The notes under the pieces were generated by a model. It was not told the origin of the DNA and made no database searches. It worked only from the letters and a program-made list of their open reading frames with translations. Position numbers and translations under genes: made by a program. From contig JAHBYX010000001.1 in the NCBI GenBank assembly GCA_019635735.1, positions 62,001 through 126,000 on the forward strand: a stretch of 64,000 bases of DNA. Direction: 5' to 3'. Source of the stretch: Mesorhizobium sp. (lineage in GTDB: Bacteria; Pseudomonadota; Alphaproteobacteria; Rhizobiales; Rhizobiaceae). Of the stretch, positions 28,684-38,665 are shown piece after piece (the first letter of the stretch is position 1; each line of letters starts with the position of its first letter).

Positions 28684-28712
28684 TTAATAGGAAGAGCCCG
28701 CCCCGGCGTCAA
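28684..28712 (-). promoter_or_regulatory. Promoter of the iscS-sufBCDS-sufT-sufA operon
   Basis: On the minus strand TTGACG (28707-28712), a 17-nt spacer and TATTAA (28684-28689). Both boxes and the spacing fit a housekeeping sigma-70 promoter. Transcription should begin near 28677, inside the Irr-like palindrome, leaving a ~130-nt leader. Confidence 0.72.
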
Positions 28713-28764
28713 GCTGGAACATCAAGAGTCGGACCGCAGCGGCGGTCTGGCAGTTGGAGTATAC

Positions 28765-29439
28765 ATGCCAGAAGTCATTTTCAACGGCCCTGCCGGCCGC
28801 CTCGAAGGCCGTTATCAGCCCTCGACGGAAAAGAACGCCCCGATCGCCATCGTGCTGCACCCACATCCGCAGTTCGGCGGCACGATGAACAACAAGATCG
28901 TCTACGACCTGTTCTACATGTTCCAAAAGCGGAGCTTCACCACGCTGCGCTTCAATTTCCGCGGCATCGGCCGTAGCCAGGGAGAATTCGACCATGGGTC
29001 GGGCGAGCTGTCCGACGCCGCCGCCGCGCTCGACTGGGTCCAGTCGCTGCATCCGGATTCGAAGAGCTGCTGGGTCGCAGGCTATTCCTTCGGCGCCTGG
29101 ATCGGCATGCAGCTGCTGATGCGTCGGCCGGAGGTCGAGGGCTTCATCTCGGTCGCCCCGCAGCCGAACATCTACGACTTCTCCTTTCTGGCGCCCTGCC
29201 CTTCGTCCGGGCTGATCATCCACGGCGACGCGGACAAGGTCGCGCCGCCGAAGGATGTGCAGAGCCTCGTCGACAAGCTGCACACGCAGAAGGGCATCAC
29301 CATCACCCAGAAGACGATCCCCGGCGCCAACCACTTCTTCTCCAACGACGCCGAAGTGCTGATCGAGGAATGTTCGGATTACCTCGATCGCCGGCTCGCA
29401 GGCGAGCTCGCCGATCCGCGGCCGAAACGGCTGCGCTAA
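28765..29439 (+). CDS. Alpha/beta hydrolase
   Basis: 224 aa hydrolase of the small dienelactone-hydrolase/YsgA-like group. The oxyanion region is VLHPHPQFGGTMNN, followed by RFNFRGIGRSQGEFDHG, the nucleophile elbow GYSFGAW with the catalytic Ser, an acid in HGDADKVAPP and the catalytic His in GANHFFS. Substrate unknown. Divergent from the suf operon and followed by a strong terminator. Confidence 0.9.
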   Translation: MPEVIFNGPAGRLEGRYQPSTEKNAPIAIVLHPHPQFGGTMNNKIVYDLFYMFQKRSFTTLRFNFRGIGRSQGEFDHGSGELSDAAAALDWVQSLHPDSKSCWVAGYSFGAWIGMQLLMRRPEVEGFISVAPQPNIYDFSFLAPCPSSGLIIHGDADKVAPPKDVQSLVDKLHTQKGITITQKTIPGANHFFSNDAEVLIEECSDYLDRRLAGELADPRPKRLR

Positions 29440-29460
29440 GTACCTCATAGGAGCATTCCC

Positions 29461-29500
29461 AAGAACAGGCCGGAGGTCATCTTCCTCCCGGCCTGTTCTT
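29461..29500 (+). terminator. Terminator of the alpha/beta hydrolase gene
   Basis: Inverted repeat AAGAACAGGCCGG-AGG / CCTCCCGGCCTGTTCTT (16-bp stem with one bulged base, 8-base loop) 21 nt after the stop codon, ending in TTCTT. Confidence 0.85.
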
Positions 29501-29599
29501 CTGTGTGCGCCGCAGCAACGGCATTTCTCGACAGAGGCGTGACTAAGTGTCACTTTTTGCCGGTGAACGAATCACAGCTCCAACGAGGGGGACCCTGCA

Positions 29600-29971
29600 G
29601 TGAGCAAGTTCGAAGTCTACAAGGACAAGAAGGGCGAGACGCGCTTCCGGTTTCGCGCGGCCAATGGCGAGATCGTCTTCACGTCGGAAAGCTACAAGGC
29701 CAAGGCCTCGGCCATGAAGACCATCGAGTCGATCAAGAAGAGCGTCCCCGACGCGCCCGTCGATACCGTCGACACGGCTGCGAAGAAGGCTCCCGCCAAG
29801 GCCGCCGCAAAGCCGGCAGCGAAGGCTGCGGCCAAGCCGGCAAAGGCCGCCGCTGCCCCGAAGGCAGCGGCCAAGCCGGCCGCGAAGGCCGCGGCCGCCA
29901 AGCCTGCCGCTGCAAAGGCGCCGGCCAAGGCAAAGGCGCCGGCAAAGGCCAAGGCTCCCGCCAAGAAATAA
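29600..29971 (+). CDS. YegP/DUF1508-domain protein with histone-H1-like Ala/Lys/Pro tail
   Basis: 123 aa. Residues 1-50 form one YegP-type domain (KFEVYKDKKGETRFRFRAAN, SESYKAKASAMKTIESIKK). Residues ~60-123 are almost only Ala, Lys and Pro in AAAKPAAK-like units, as in bacterial H1-like proteins. GTG start after a GAGGGGGA ribosome binding site. YegP domains have no settled biochemical role; the tail suggests nucleic-acid binding. The TAA stop touches the stop of convergent anmK with no gap. The second half is low-complexity DNA, so length may vary between strains. Confidence 0.88.
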   Translation: MSKFEVYKDKKGETRFRFRAANGEIVFTSESYKAKASAMKTIESIKKSVPDAPVDTVDTAAKKAPAKAAAKPAAKAAAKPAKAAAAPKAAAKPAAKAAAAKPAAAKAPAKAKAPAKAKAPAKK

Positions 29972-31123
29972 TCAGCGCTCCGCGGAGCCTGTCGGCTCGG
30001 ACGGCAGGCTCAGCACACCGCCGGTCACGGGGATGCGGCAGCCCGTGGTCGTCGGGAATGTCAGCGGCAGGCCGCGCTTTGCGCGCACCGCGAGATAAGC
30101 CCACGCCTCGGCCTCCATCGCATCGCCGTCCAGTCCAGCATCCTCGGCAAGGATGACCTCTCCGCCAAGGCCCTCCGCGCCCCGGCGAAGATCGCCGACG
30201 ATGTGCGGGTTCTTCCGGCCGCCGCCGCAGACGATCCACAATTTCGGCATCGCCGGCATGTGTTCGGCCGCGCGCAGGATCGCATTCGCGGATACGGCGG
30301 CGAGCGTCCGCGCACCGTCCGCGAGTTCCAGGCCCGCGACGATATCCAGCGTGAAGTCGTTGCGGTCGAGCGACTTCGGCGCCGCGCGGGAGAAGAACGG
30401 GCTGGCGAGATAGGCGTCGACGGCGCTCTGCACGACACCGCCCTCGGATGCGATCATGCCATTCTCGTCGAAGGGCAGCCCCCCTTCCCGTGCCACCCAC
30501 TGGTCGATGAGCGCATTGCCCGGCCCGGAATCGAAGGCGACCGGATCGCCCGTTTCGGGCACCCAGGTGACGTTCGATATGCCGCCGATGTTGACGAAGA
30601 CCACGGGCAGCTTCGCGCGCAGATCCGGCGGCAGCGAGCGGGCGAGTGCGGCGTGATAGGCCGGCACGAGCGGCGCCCCCTGCCCTCCATGCTGCATGTC
30701 GTTGGCGCGCATGTCGTGGACGACGGGAAGACCGGTCTTATCGGCGAGCAGCGCACCGTCGCCGAGCTGGACGGTCAGTCCACGCTCGGGCCTGTGCAGC
30801 ACCGTCTGGCCGTGGAAGCCGATCAGGGCGACCTCGGCCCAGCGGCCGGTCAGCCGCGACCGGAACGCTTCCACCGCTCTTGCGTGGCGCAGCGTGATCT
30901 CGCGTTCGAGCGCGGCCAGGTCCCCCGGCCGCTCCAGTCGTTCGCCGATCGATTTCGCGTTTTCCAGCGAGGCCTCGATGTGCTGCCGGAATGCGGCCTC
31001 GTACGGGACGAAATGCGACGGGCCGCGTTCGACGAGATCCGCGCCGTCGGTTCCCACGACGGCAAGGTCGATTCCGTCCATCGACGTGCCGCTCATCAGC
31101 CCGATCGCACAGATTGCCGCCAT
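29972..31123 (-). CDS. anmK: Anhydro-N-acetylmuramic acid kinase
   Basis: 383 aa kinase/hydrolase that recycles anhydroMurNAc from peptidoglycan to MurNAc-6-phosphate. N-terminus AICAIGLMSGTSMDGID (phosphate-binding loop), IGFHGQTVLHRP, VVHDMRANDMQHGGQGAPL, FVNIGGISNVTW, FDSGPGNALID and IVCGGGRKNPH are all family motifs. Start at MAAICAIG; upstream frame is antisense to tyrS. Divergent from tyrS. Confidence 0.96.
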   Translation of the reverse strand: MAAICAIGLMSGTSMDGIDLAVVGTDGADLVERGPSHFVPYEAAFRQHIEASLENAKSIGERLERPGDLAALEREITLRHARAVEAFRSRLTGRWAEVALIGFHGQTVLHRPERGLTVQLGDGALLADKTGLPVVHDMRANDMQHGGQGAPLVPAYHAALARSLPPDLRAKLPVVFVNIGGISNVTWVPETGDPVAFDSGPGNALIDQWVAREGGLPFDENGMIASEGGVVQSAVDAYLASPFFSRAAPKSLDRNDFTLDIVAGLELADGARTLAAVSANAILRAAEHMPAMPKLWIVCGGGRKNPHIVGDLRRGAEGLGGEVILAEDAGLDGDAMEAEAWAYLAVRAKRGLPLTFPTTTGCRIPVTGGVLSLPSEPTGSAER

Positions 31124-31219
31124 GTCCCTCAATCCTTGTGATTCCGGGCGCAGTGATGCTAAACGCGCGGGCGCGCCGGGGCCAATGCCCCGGCGTCCAA
31201 CACTGTCCGGAAAGCCGCC

Positions 31220-32473
31220 ATGTCCGCCTTCAAGTCCGATTTCCTGCGCATCATGTCCGAGCGAGGCTTCATCCATCAGATTTCCGACGAGCGCGGCCTG
31301 GACGACCTTTTCCGCACGGAGAGCGTCTCCGCCTATATCGGCTTCGACGCAACCGCGAAAAGTCTGCATGCGGGGTCGCTGATCCAGATCATGATGCTCC
31401 ACTGGCTCGAGAAGACCGGCAACAAGCCGATCGCGCTGATGGGCGGCGGCACCTCGATGATCGGCGATCCGTCGTTCAAGGACGAGGCGCGCAAGCTGCT
31501 GACGCCACAGGACATCGAAGACAATCTCGTCGGCATCCGCCGCAACTTCGAGCCTTACCTGACGTTCGGCGAGGGGCCGGGCAAGGCGACGATGATCAAC
31601 AATGCCGACTGGCTGATGAAGATCAACTATGTCGAGTTCCTGCGCGACGTCGGCCGGCATTTCTCCGTCAACCGGATGCTGTCCTTCGATTCCGTCAAGC
31701 TCAGGCTCGACCGCGAACAGTCGCTGTCATTCCTCGAGTTCAACTACATGATCCTCCAGGCCTACGACTTCGTGGAACTGAACAAGCGCTACGGCACGCG
31801 GCTGCAGATGGGCGGTTCGGACCAGTGGGGCAATATCGTCAACGGCATCGATCTCGGCCACCGCATGGGCACGCCGCAGCTCTATGCGATGACGACGCCT
31901 CTGCTGACGACCTCGTCGGGCGCGAAGATGGGCAAGACCGCGTCCGGCGCCGTCTGGCTCGATCCGGAGATGATGAGCCCGTACGACTTCTGGCAGTACT
32001 GGCGCAATACCGAGGATGCCGACGTCGAGCGCTTCCTGAAACTCTACACGACGATGCCGCTAGACGAGGTGAAGCGGCTCGGAGCGCTCGGCGGTTCGGA
32101 GATCAACGAGGCGAAGAAGGTGCTCGCGACCGAGATCACCGCCCTGCTTCACGGCCGCGCGGCCGCCGAACAGGCGGCGGAGACGGCGCGCAAGACCTTC
32201 GAGGAAGGATCGGTCGCGGATGACCTGCCGACGATTACCGTTCCGCAGGCTACACTCGACTCCGGCGTCGGCATCCTGTCGCTCTTCGTGACGGCGGGGC
32301 TCGCCGGATCGAACGGCGAGGCGCGGCGCCACATCCAGGGCGGCGCGGTCAGGGTCAACGACAGGCCTGTGTCCGACGAGCGGATGCAGATCACGGCGGC
32401 CGACATCGCCGGCAACGGCGCGATCAAGCTCTCGCTCGGCAAGAAGAAGCACGTGCTGGTGCGGGCGGCGTAA
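31220..32473 (+). CDS. tyrS: Tyrosyl-tRNA synthetase
   Basis: 417 aa class I synthetase. Class signature: [16 protein letters not shown] replaces the HIGH-type box, GGSDQWGN binds tyrosine, and the KMSKS loop reads GAKMGKT, as in TyrZ/TyrRS variants of this clade. A C-terminal S4 domain ([22 protein letters not shown]) binds tRNA. Plus strand, converging on rplQ with a terminator between. Confidence 0.97.
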   Translation: MSAFKSDFLRIMSERGFIHQISDERGLDDLFRTESVSAYIGFDATAKSLHAGSLIQIMMLHWLEKTGNKPIALMGGGTSMIGDPSFKDEARKLLTPQDIEDNLVGIRRNFEPYLTFGEGPGKATMINNADWLMKINYVEFLRDVGRHFSVNRMLSFDSVKLRLDREQSLSFLEFNYMILQAYDFVELNKRYGTRLQMGGSDQWGNIVNGIDLGHRMGTPQLYAMTTPLLTTSSGAKMGKTASGAVWLDPEMMSPYDFWQYWRNTEDADVERFLKLYTTMPLDEVKRLGALGGSEINEAKKVLATEITALLHGRAAAEQAAETARKTFEEGSVADDLPTITVPQATLDSGVGILSLFVTAGLAGSNGEARRHIQGGAVRVNDRPVSDERMQITAADIAGNGAIKLSLGKKKHVLVRAA

Positions 32474-32523
32474 GAGCCACAGCGCTTCCAACGCCGTCAT
32501 CCTCGCCTAGCGATTGAATCCAG

Positions 32524-32552
32524 AAAAACAAAAGGCCCCTTGCGGGGCCCTT
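32524..32552 (-). terminator. Terminator at the end of the ribosomal operon (rplQ)
   Basis: GGCCCC/GGGGCC stem with a TTGC loop at 32534-32549. On the minus strand it is followed by a U-rich tract (complement of AAAAACAAAA, 32524-32533), the classic intrinsic-terminator layout 29 nt after the rplQ stop. Confidence 0.88.
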
Positions 32553-32580
32553 CGTCATTCTTTCCGGATACGAAAGCCGA

Positions 32581-33009
32581 TCAGGCCGCTTCGCTCTCGG
32601 CGGCGGCTTCAGCCTCGGTGCGGGCGCGGTCGGCCGCACCCTTGGCCGAGGTGTCGCGGTCAACGAATTCGATCACCGCCATCGCGGCGTTGTCGCCGTG
32701 GCGGAAGCCCGCCTTCATGATGCGCAGGTAGCCGCCGTTGCGCGACGCGTAGCGCGGGGCGATCGTCTCGAACAGGCGCTTGGCGAGCTTGTCGGAGCCG
32801 ATCGCCGCAATCGCCTGACGGCGGGCGTGCAGGTCGCCGCGCTTGCCCAGCGTGACCAGCTTCTCCACGATCGGGCGAAGCTCCTTGGCCTTGGGCAGAG
32901 TGGTGACGATCTGTTCGTGCTCGATGAGCGAGGCGGCCATGTTCGTGAACAGGGCCTTGCGGTGGCTGACGGTGCGGTTCAGCCGGCGGCCGGAACGTCC
33001 ATGGCGCAT
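32581..33009 (-). CDS. rplQ: Large ribosomal subunit protein bL17
   Basis: 142 aa, last gene of the rpsM-rpsK-rpoA-rplQ group. [19 protein letters not shown] is the universal N-terminus; [17 protein letters not shown] is the conserved C-terminal core. A ~20-residue Ala/Glu-rich tail is common in Hyphomicrobiales. L17 lines the polypeptide exit tunnel region. Confidence 0.98.
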   Translation of the reverse strand: MRHGRSGRRLNRTVSHRKALFTNMAASLIEHEQIVTTLPKAKELRPIVEKLVTLGKRGDLHARRQAIAAIGSDKLAKRLFETIAPRYASRNGGYLRIMKAGFRHGDNAAMAVIEFVDRDTSAKGAADRARTEAEAAAESEAA

Positions 33010-33054
33010 GGCTTATCTCCTAAGGTTCTGGGCGCGTGCCCGGTGTTTCGTTCC

Positions 33055-33121
33055 GCGAGTGGGGAGTGGCGAGTGGCGAGTGGGCTACCCCATTTCGCCA
33101 TTCGCCAATTCGCCATTCGCC
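33055..33121. repeat. Palindromic heptanucleotide repeat, rpoA-rplQ junction
   Basis: Left arm of GAGTGGC units and right arm whose complement is CGAATGG units, about 30 nt each, around a short GCTACCCC loop. It begins directly after the rpoA stop codon on the transcript. Same repeat family as at 34674 and 39174. Confidence 0.85.
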
Positions 33122-34132
33122 TCAGTACTGGTCTTCGTAGCGCTTGGCGAGGTCTTCGATGTTCTCCGGCGGCCAGTCCGGCACTTCCATGCCGAGATGC
33201 AGGCCCATGGCCGCGAGCACTTCCTTGATCTCGTTGAGCGACTTGCGGCCGAAGTTGGGGGTGCGCAGCATCTCCGCCTCGGTCTTCTGGATCAGGTCGC
33301 CGATATAGACGATGTTGTCGTTCTTCAGGCAGTTCGCCGAGCGGACCGACAGTTCGAGCTCGTCGACCTTCTTGAGCAGCGCCGGGTTGAAGGCGAGCTC
33401 GGTGACGGTCTCGGCCGCCTGCTCCTTCTGCGGCTCGTCGAAGTTGACGAACAGCGAGAGCTGGTCCTGCAGGATGCGCGCCGCAAAGGCGACGGCGTCC
33501 TCGCCGGTGATCGACCCGTCGGTCTCGATGGACAGCGTCAGCTTGTCGTAGTCGAGAACCTGGCCCTCACGGGTGTTCTCGACCTTGTAGGAGACCTTCT
33601 TGACCGGCGAATAGAGCGAGTCGACCGGGATGAGCCCGATCGGCGCATCGTCGGCGCGGTTGCGATCGGCAGGCACGTAGCCCTTGCCGTTGTCGACCGT
33701 GAACTCCATGCGGATCTCGGCGCCCTCGTCGAGCGTGCAGATCACGTGATCGGGGTTGAGGATCTCGACGTCGCCGACCGTCTGAATGTCGCCGGCGGTG
33801 ACGATGCCCGGGCCCTGCTTGCGCACGACCATGCGCTTGGGACCGTCGCCTTCCATCTTGATGGCGATTTCCTTGATGTTCAGAACGATATCGGTCACGT
33901 CCTCGCGCACACCGGCGATCGAGGAGAACTCATGCAGCACGCCGTCGATCTGCACCGCGGTGACGGCCGCGCCGCGCAGCGACGACAACAGCACGCGGCG
34001 CAGTGCATTGCCGAGCGTGAGGCCGAAGCCACGCTCGAGCGGCTCCGCGACGAGCGTCGTCAGGGTCTTGCCCTTCGACGAGAACTCGACCTTGTTCGGC
34101 TTGATTAGTTCCTGCCAGTTTTTCTGGATCAT
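33122..34132 (-). CDS. rpoA: RNA polymerase alpha subunit
   Basis: 336 aa. N-terminal assembly domain ([33 protein letters not shown]) and C-terminal domain contacting UP elements and activators ([34 protein letters not shown]). Full length. Located between rpsK and rplQ as in most bacteria. Confidence 0.99.
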   Translation of the reverse strand: MIQKNWQELIKPNKVEFSSKGKTLTTLVAEPLERGFGLTLGNALRRVLLSSLRGAAVTAVQIDGVLHEFSSIAGVREDVTDIVLNIKEIAIKMEGDGPKRMVVRKQGPGIVTAGDIQTVGDVEILNPDHVICTLDEGAEIRMEFTVDNGKGYVPADRNRADDAPIGLIPVDSLYSPVKKVSYKVENTREGQVLDYDKLTLSIETDGSITGEDAVAFAARILQDQLSLFVNFDEPQKEQAAETVTELAFNPALLKKVDELELSVRSANCLKNDNIVYIGDLIQKTEAEMLRTPNFGRKSLNEIKEVLAAMGLHLGMEVPDWPPENIEDLAKRYEDQY

Positions 34133-34151
34133 TTTGCGGTCCTTCCGTTAC

Positions 34152-34215
34152 CTTGCCACCATCCAATCGTGGCAAGCGGTCTGGAAAACGCCTGCGGCGC
34201 CCTTCGAGGGGCGCC
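34152..34215 (-). other. Two hairpins in the rpsK-rpoA junction
   Basis: Perfect stems CTTGCCAC/GTGGCAAG (34152-34176) and GGCGCCC/GGGCGCC (34196-34215) fill much of the 103-nt gap. The first transcribed one begins 21 nt after the rpsK stop. No T-tract follows, so processing, stabilisation or translational control are likelier than termination. Confidence 0.6.
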
Positions 34216-34235
34216 GTCGGCAAGTATGAAAAATA

Positions 34236-34625
34236 TCAGACGCGACGCTTCTTGCGCGGGCGGCAGCCATTGTGCGGGATCGGCGTCACGTCGCGGATCG
34301 AGGTGATGGTGAAGCCCGCGGCCTGCAGAGCGCGAAGCGCCGATTCACGACCCGAACCCGGACCGCAGACCTCGACCTCGAGCATGCGCATGCCGTGTTC
34401 CTGGGCCTTCTTGGCGCAGTCTTCCGCGGCCATCTGGGCGGCGAACGGCGTCGACTTGCGCGAACCCTTGAACCCTTGAGCCCCGGCCGATGACCAGGCA
34501 ATCGCGTTGCCCTGCTGGTCGGTGATGGTGATCATCGTGTTGTTGAACGTCGAATTGACGTGCGCGACGCCCGTCGAAATGTTCTTGCGTTCGCGACGGC
34601 GGACGCGTGCGGCTTCCTTGGCCAT
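34236..34625 (-). CDS. rpsK: Small ribosomal subunit protein uS11
   Basis: 129 aa platform protein of the 30S subunit. Motifs [36 protein letters not shown] and the C-terminal [19 protein letters not shown] are canonical. Lies between rpsM and rpoA. Confidence 0.99.
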   Translation of the reverse strand: MAKEAARVRRRERKNISTGVAHVNSTFNNTMITITDQQGNAIAWSSAGAQGFKGSRKSTPFAAQMAAEDCAKKAQEHGMRMLEVEVCGPGSGRESALRALQAAGFTITSIRDVTPIPHNGCRPRKKRRV

Positions 34626-34673
34626 GTCTTACCTTTCGATCTCTACGCCGCCGTAGTGCCAGCGGCTACACCA

Positions 34674-34743
34674 GGGCGAATGGGGAGTGGCGAATGGCGA
34701 TTGGGCATCCCCGTTCGCTATTCGCCATTTCGCTATTCGCCCG
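34674..34743. repeat. Palindromic heptanucleotide repeat, rpsM-rpsK junction
   Basis: Left arm GGGCGAATGGGGAGTGGCGA-type units, right arm complementary CGAATAG/CGAAATGG units, loop around GCATCCCCG. It starts one base after the rpsM stop codon on the transcript. Same unit family as at 33055 and 39174. Confidence 0.85.
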
Positions 34744-34744
34744 A

Positions 34745-35113
34745 TTACTTCTTCTTGCCGGCGATCGCCTTCGCCGGGCCCTTGCGGGTGCGGGCGTTGG
34801 TGTGCGTGCGCTGGCCGCGCACCGGCAGCGAGCGGCGATGACGCAGGCCGCGGTAGCAGCCGAGGTCCATCAGGCGCTTGATGTTCATCGACACTTCGCG
34901 GCGAAGATCGCCCTCGACCTTGTAGTCGCGGTCGATGGCTTCGCGGATCTGCAGCACTTCCGAATCGGTGAGCTGGTTGACGCGACGCTCCGCGGGGATG
35001 CCGACCTTCGCCACGATCTCGGCGGCGAACTTCGGGCCGATGCCGTGGATGTACTGCAGCGCGATGACCACGCGCTTGTTGGTCGGAATATTGACGCCGG
35101 CTATACGAGCCAT
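34745..35113 (-). CDS. rpsM: Small ribosomal subunit protein uS13
   Basis: 122 aa head protein of the 30S subunit contacting t[18 protein letters not shown] is the canonical start (an upstream in-frame Met is rejected); YIHGIGP and [16 protein letters not shown] are conserved. First gene after a strong promoter, so it can lead a separate alpha-type transcript. Confidence 0.98.
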   Translation of the reverse strand: MARIAGVNIPTNKRVVIALQYIHGIGPKFAAEIVAKVGIPAERRVNQLTDSEVLQIREAIDRDYKVEGDLRREVSMNIKRLMDLGCYRGLRHRRSLPVRGQRTHTNARTRKGPAKAIAGKKK

Positions 35114-35253
35114 TTTCGTCTCCATGTGGGCCAGCCGTGCTGGCATTGTTGTTGACCCGCGTCCGGTGGAGGCCGGCCCATGCGGGTGTTCCGATCAAAG
35201 CGGCTGCACGTCCTTGCGGACAACCAACCATGCAATCTGATGGGAGACGCGCC

Positions 35254-35282
35254 GCTATAGTGCAACACGCCTTCTGCGTCAA
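35254..35282 (-). promoter_or_regulatory. Promoter upstream of rpsM
   Basis: Minus-strand TTGACG (35277-35282), 17-nt spacer, TATAGC (35254-35259), in the 182-nt gap between adk and rpsM. Good sigma-70 fit. Expected leader of ~135 nt before rpsM. It would let rpsM-rpsK-rpoA-rplQ be expressed apart from the secY-adk transcript. Confidence 0.7.
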
Positions 35283-35295
35283 CAGCCGGAACGCA

Positions 35296-35880
35296 CTAAA
35301 TCTCGGACAGCAAAGCCTCGATCTGGCCGGTCACCTCATCGATCGATGCCATGCCGTCGACGCCCTTCAGCAGGCCCTTGGCGTAGTAGTAGCCGATCAG
35401 CGGCGCCGTCTTCTTGTAATATTCGCGCAGGCGCTCCTCGAAGACTTCCGGATTGTCGTCCTTGCGCACGGGAAGACCAGCGGCAGCCGTCTCTTCAGCA
35501 CGCTTGACGATGCGGCCGACAAGCGCCTTGTCGTCGACGACGAGTTCGATCACCGCGTCGAGCCCGACGCCGCGATCCGCCAGCATCTTCTCCACCGAAT
35601 CGGCCTGCACGAGGGTGCGCGGATAGCCGTCGAGAATGAAGCCCCTGGCGCAGTCGGCCTGGTCGATACGCTCCGCGACGATCGCGTTGACGATCTCGTC
35701 GGAGACCAGTTCGCCGGCATCCATGACTGCCTTGGCGCGCTTGCCGACGTCGGTTCCGGCTTTCACCGCCGCACGCAACATGTCACCCGTGGAGAGCTGC
35801 GGGATACCGTGCCTGTCGACCAGTCGCTGCGCCTGCGTCCCCTTGCCCGCGCCCGGCGGGCCCAGCAGTATCAGCCTCAT
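35296..35880 (-). CDS. adk: Adenylate kinase
   Basis: 194 aa, the short form lacking the zinc-binding LID insert. P-loop [28 protein letters not shown] and the conserved C-terminal Arg/Asp residues are present. Interconverts AMP, ADP and ATP. One base separates it from the secY stop. Confidence 0.98.
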   Translation of the reverse strand: MRLILLGPPGAGKGTQAQRLVDRHGIPQLSTGDMLRAAVKAGTDVGKRAKAVMDAGELVSDEIVNAIVAERIDQADCARGFILDGYPRTLVQADSVEKMLADRGVGLDAVIELVVDDKALVGRIVKRAEETAAAGLPVRKDDNPEVFEERLREYYKKTAPLIGYYYAKGLLKGVDGMASIDEVTGQIEALLSEI

Positions 35881-35881
35881 C

Positions 35882-37216
35882 CTATCTCTTGCCCCCCCGG
35901 AGTTTCGACTTCTTGATCAGCCCCTCATACTGATGCGCGATCAGGTGTCCCTGGATCTGCGCGACAGTATCGAGCGTAACGCTCACAACGATCAGCAGCG
36001 AAGTGCCTCCGAGATAGAACGGAACGCCTGTCGCCGAAATCAGAAACTCGGGCAATAGACAGATCACGACGAGATAGATAGCCCCGACGAGCGTAATGCG
36101 CGTCAGCACATAGTCGATATATTCGGCGGTGCGCTCGCCCGGACGATAGCCGGGGATGAAGCCGGAGTGCTTCTTCAACTGGTCGGCCGTGTCCTTCGGA
36201 TTGAACACGATCGCCGTGTAGAAGAAGGCGAAGAACACGATCATCGCCGCGTAGAGCAGCATGTAGAGCGGCTGGCCGTGACCGAGCGTCGCCAGGATCG
36301 AGTTCGCCCAACCCGGCAGGTTCGACGTGTTGGAGAAACCCGCGACCGTTGCCGGCAACAAGAGCAGCGACGATGCGAAGATCGGCGGGATGACGCCGGC
36401 GGTGTTGAGCTTCAGCGGCAGGTGCGAGGTGTCGCCCTGGAACATCCGGTTGCCGACCTGGCGCTTCGGATACTGGATCAGCAGCCGGCGCTGCGCGCGC
36501 TCGAAGAAGACGATCAGCGCGATGACGACGATCGCGAGTACGATGATGGCGAGGATGATGCCGGTCGACAGAGCGCCGGTGCGGCCGAGCTCCAGCGTGC
36601 CGGAGAGAGCCGAGGGCAGACCGGCGACGATGCCGGCGAAGATGATGAGCGAGATGCCGTTGCCGATGCCGCGGGCGGTGATCTGCTCGCCGAGCCACAT
36701 CAGGAACATCGTGCCGCCGACCAGCGTGATGACGGCCGAGAGCTTGAAGAACCAGCCCGGGTCGCTGACGATGCCCGCGCCGCTCTCGAGGCCGACGGCG
36801 ATGCCGTAGGCCTGGACCGTCGCCAGCAGCACCGTGCCGTAGCGGGTGTACTGGTTGATGACCTTGCGGCCCTGCTCGCCTTCCTTCTTCAGCTGCTCGA
36901 GCGTCGGGATGACCGACGTCATCAGCTGCATGATGATGGAGGCGGAGATGTAGGGCATGATGCCGAGCGCGAAGATCGCCATGCGCTCGACGGCGCCGCC
37001 CGCGAACATGTTGAATATGCCGAGCACGCCGCGCGACTGGCCCTCGAAGGCCTGCGCGAAGGCTTCGGGATTGATGCCGGGGATCGGAATATAGGTGCCG
37101 AGGCGGTAGACCAGCAGCGCGCCCAGCGTGAACCAGATACGTTTCTTGAGGTCTTCCGCCTTGGCGAAAGCCGCGAAATTGAGGTTCGAAGCAAGCTGCT
37201 CGGCTGCTGACGCCAT
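35882..37216 (-). CDS. secY: Protein translocase subunit SecY
   Basis: 444 aa channel subunit of the Sec translocon with ten transmembrane helices. [25 protein letters not shown], the plug/TM2 region [26 protein letters not shown] and the cytoplasmic loop [19 protein letters not shown] are conserved. Start at [10 protein letters not shown]; a Met 11 codons earlier is less likely. Confidence 0.98.
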   Translation of the reverse strand: MASAAEQLASNLNFAAFAKAEDLKKRIWFTLGALLVYRLGTYIPIPGINPEAFAQAFEGQSRGVLGIFNMFAGGAVERMAIFALGIMPYISASIIMQLMTSVIPTLEQLKKEGEQGRKVINQYTRYGTVLLATVQAYGIAVGLESGAGIVSDPGWFFKLSAVITLVGGTMFLMWLGEQITARGIGNGISLIIFAGIVAGLPSALSGTLELGRTGALSTGIILAIIVLAIVVIALIVFFERAQRRLLIQYPKRQVGNRMFQGDTSHLPLKLNTAGVIPPIFASSLLLLPATVAGFSNTSNLPGWANSILATLGHGQPLYMLLYAAMIVFFAFFYTAIVFNPKDTADQLKKHSGFIPGYRPGERTAEYIDYVLTRITLVGAIYLVVICLLPEFLISATGVPFYLGGTSLLIVVSVTLDTVAQIQGHLIAHQYEGLIKKSKLRGGKR

Positions 37217-37344
37217 GGGAATTCTCCGCTTCGGCAGGCGAAATGACACGCGGGGAGCGAGTCATGCTTTGAGCCGAAGCCTCGAAATAGGCTCCGGCCC
37301 GCAAAGTTGCAAGCAGCGGCGCCGTCGCACCGCTGCCGGCTATG

Positions 37345-37815
37345 TCACTCGGACTTGGCTTCCGGCAGTTTCACCGAGCCGCCGGCCTTCTCGATCTTCT
37401 CGAGAGCGGCCTTCGAGGCGCCGGCGACGTCGAGGGAGACCTTCGCCTTCAGCTCGCCATCGCTCAGCACGCGCACGCCATCCTTGGCGCGGCGGATCAC
37501 GCCGGCCTTGATGAGCGCCGCGGCATCGACGGTCTCTTTCGCGTCGAGCTTCTTCGCATCGATCGCCGCCTGGATCTTGGCCAGCGACACCGTCACGAAG
37601 GACTTGGCGTGGATGTTGTTGAAGCCGCGCTTGGGCAGGCGCCGATAGAGCGGCATCTGGCCGCCTTCGAAACCGTTGATGGCGACGCCGGAGCGCGCCT
37701 TCTGACCCTTCACACCGCGGCCGCCGGTCTTGCCCTTGCCGGAGCCGATGCCGCGACCCAGACGCTTCCGCGAATGGGTGGCACCTTCGTTGTCGCGCAA
37801 TTCGTTGAGTTTCAT
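37345..37815 (-). CDS. rplO: Large ribosomal subunit protein uL15
   Basis: 156 aa. [22 protein letters not shown] and [20 protein letters not shown] are the L15 N-terminal glycine/basic-rich signature; [15 protein letters not shown] follows. Between rpmD and secY. Confidence 0.98.
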   Translation of the reverse strand: MKLNELRDNEGATHSRKRLGRGIGSGKGKTGGRGVKGQKARSGVAINGFEGGQMPLYRRLPKRGFNNIHAKSFVTVSLAKIQAAIDAKKLDAKETVDAAALIKAGVIRRAKDGVRVLSDGELKAKVSLDVAGASKAALEKIEKAGGSVKLPEAKSE

Positions 37816-37837
37816 GTCTCTTCTCCTGCGCCTTCGC

Positions 37838-38038
37838 TCACGCCTCGTCGACGACGCGGACGAGGTGGGCGACGGACGCGATCATGCCGCGCACCGACGG
37901 GGTGTCCTCGAGCGTCCGGCGACGATGCATCTTGTTGAGGCCGAGGCCGACCAGCGTTGCACGCTGTTCCTTCGGACGCCGGATCGGGCTGCCGATCTGC
38001 TCGACCGTCACGGTCTTGGACTTGGTCTTCGCCATCAT
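37838..38038 (-). CDS. rpmD: Large ribosomal subunit protein uL30
   Basis: 66 aa; [21 protein letters not shown] and [21 protein letters not shown] are diagnostic. Two consecutive Met codons make the exact start ambiguous by one residue. Confidence 0.97.
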   Translation of the reverse strand: MMAKTKSKTVTVEQIGSPIRRPKEQRATLVGLGLNKMHRRRTLEDTPSVRGMIASVAHLVRVVDEA

Positions 38039-38046
38039 CCTGCTCC

Positions 38047-38619
38047 TTACTCTTCGCCGGCGGCAGAGCCGCGGCGCGCCTGGAGAGTGGAATACTTGAT
38101 GCCGCGCTGCGCCGCGATGTCCTTCGGGTGCATCTGGTTCTTCAGCGCATCGAAGGTGGCGCGCACCATGTTGTAGGGGTTGGAAGACCCCATCGACTTG
38201 GCGACGACGTCGTGCATGCCGAGCGTCTCGAAGACGGCGCGCATCGGGCCGCCCGCGATGATGCCCGTGCCGGGCTTGGCGGCGCGCAGCAGGACCTTGC
38301 CGGCGCCGTGGCGGCCGGCCACGTCGTGATGCAGAGTGCGGCCGGAACGCAGCGGCACGAAGATCATTTCGCGCTTGGCTGCCTCGGTCGCCTTGCGGAT
38401 GGCTTCAGGCACTTCGCGCGCCTTGCCGTGCCCGAATCCGACCTTGCCCTTCTGGTCGCCGACGACGACGAGGGCTGCGAAGCCGAAGCGACGGCCACCC
38501 TTCACCACCTTGGCGACGCGGTTGATGTGGACCAGCTTGTCGACGAACTCGCTGTCCTTTTCCTCGCGGTCACGGCTGCGCTCGCGATCGCGGCCGCCTT
38601 CCCGACGTTCTTGTGCCAT
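38047..38619 (-). CDS. rpsE: Small ribosomal subunit protein uS5
   Basis: 190 aa. A highly charged Arg/Glu N-terminal extension (typical of the clade) precedes the S5 RNA-binding domain [19 protein letters not shown] and [20 protein letters not shown]. Start at MAQERREG; an upstream Met ten codons earlier lacks support. Confidence 0.97.
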   Translation of the reverse strand: MAQERREGGRDRERSRDREEKDSEFVDKLVHINRVAKVVKGGRRFGFAALVVVGDQKGKVGFGHGKAREVPEAIRKATEAAKREMIFVPLRSGRTLHHDVAGRHGAGKVLLRAAKPGTGIIAGGPMRAVFETLGMHDVVAKSMGSSNPYNMVRATFDALKNQMHPKDIAAQRGIKYSTLQARRGSAAGEE

Positions 38620-38665
38620 GTCCTGTTCCTTGTTCTTTTCCGGAGGCACCGGGTTTCAATGTGAA

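Noticed and set aside
31124..31660. N-terminal extension of anmK over the tyrS region
   Set aside because: Family start is AICAIGLMSGTSMDG; the extension is antisense to conserved tyrS codons.
31912..31945. KMGKT instead of KMSKS in TyrRS as evidence of inactivation
   Set aside because: Several bacterial TyrRS enzymes carry KxGKT in this loop and are active; all other motifs are intact.
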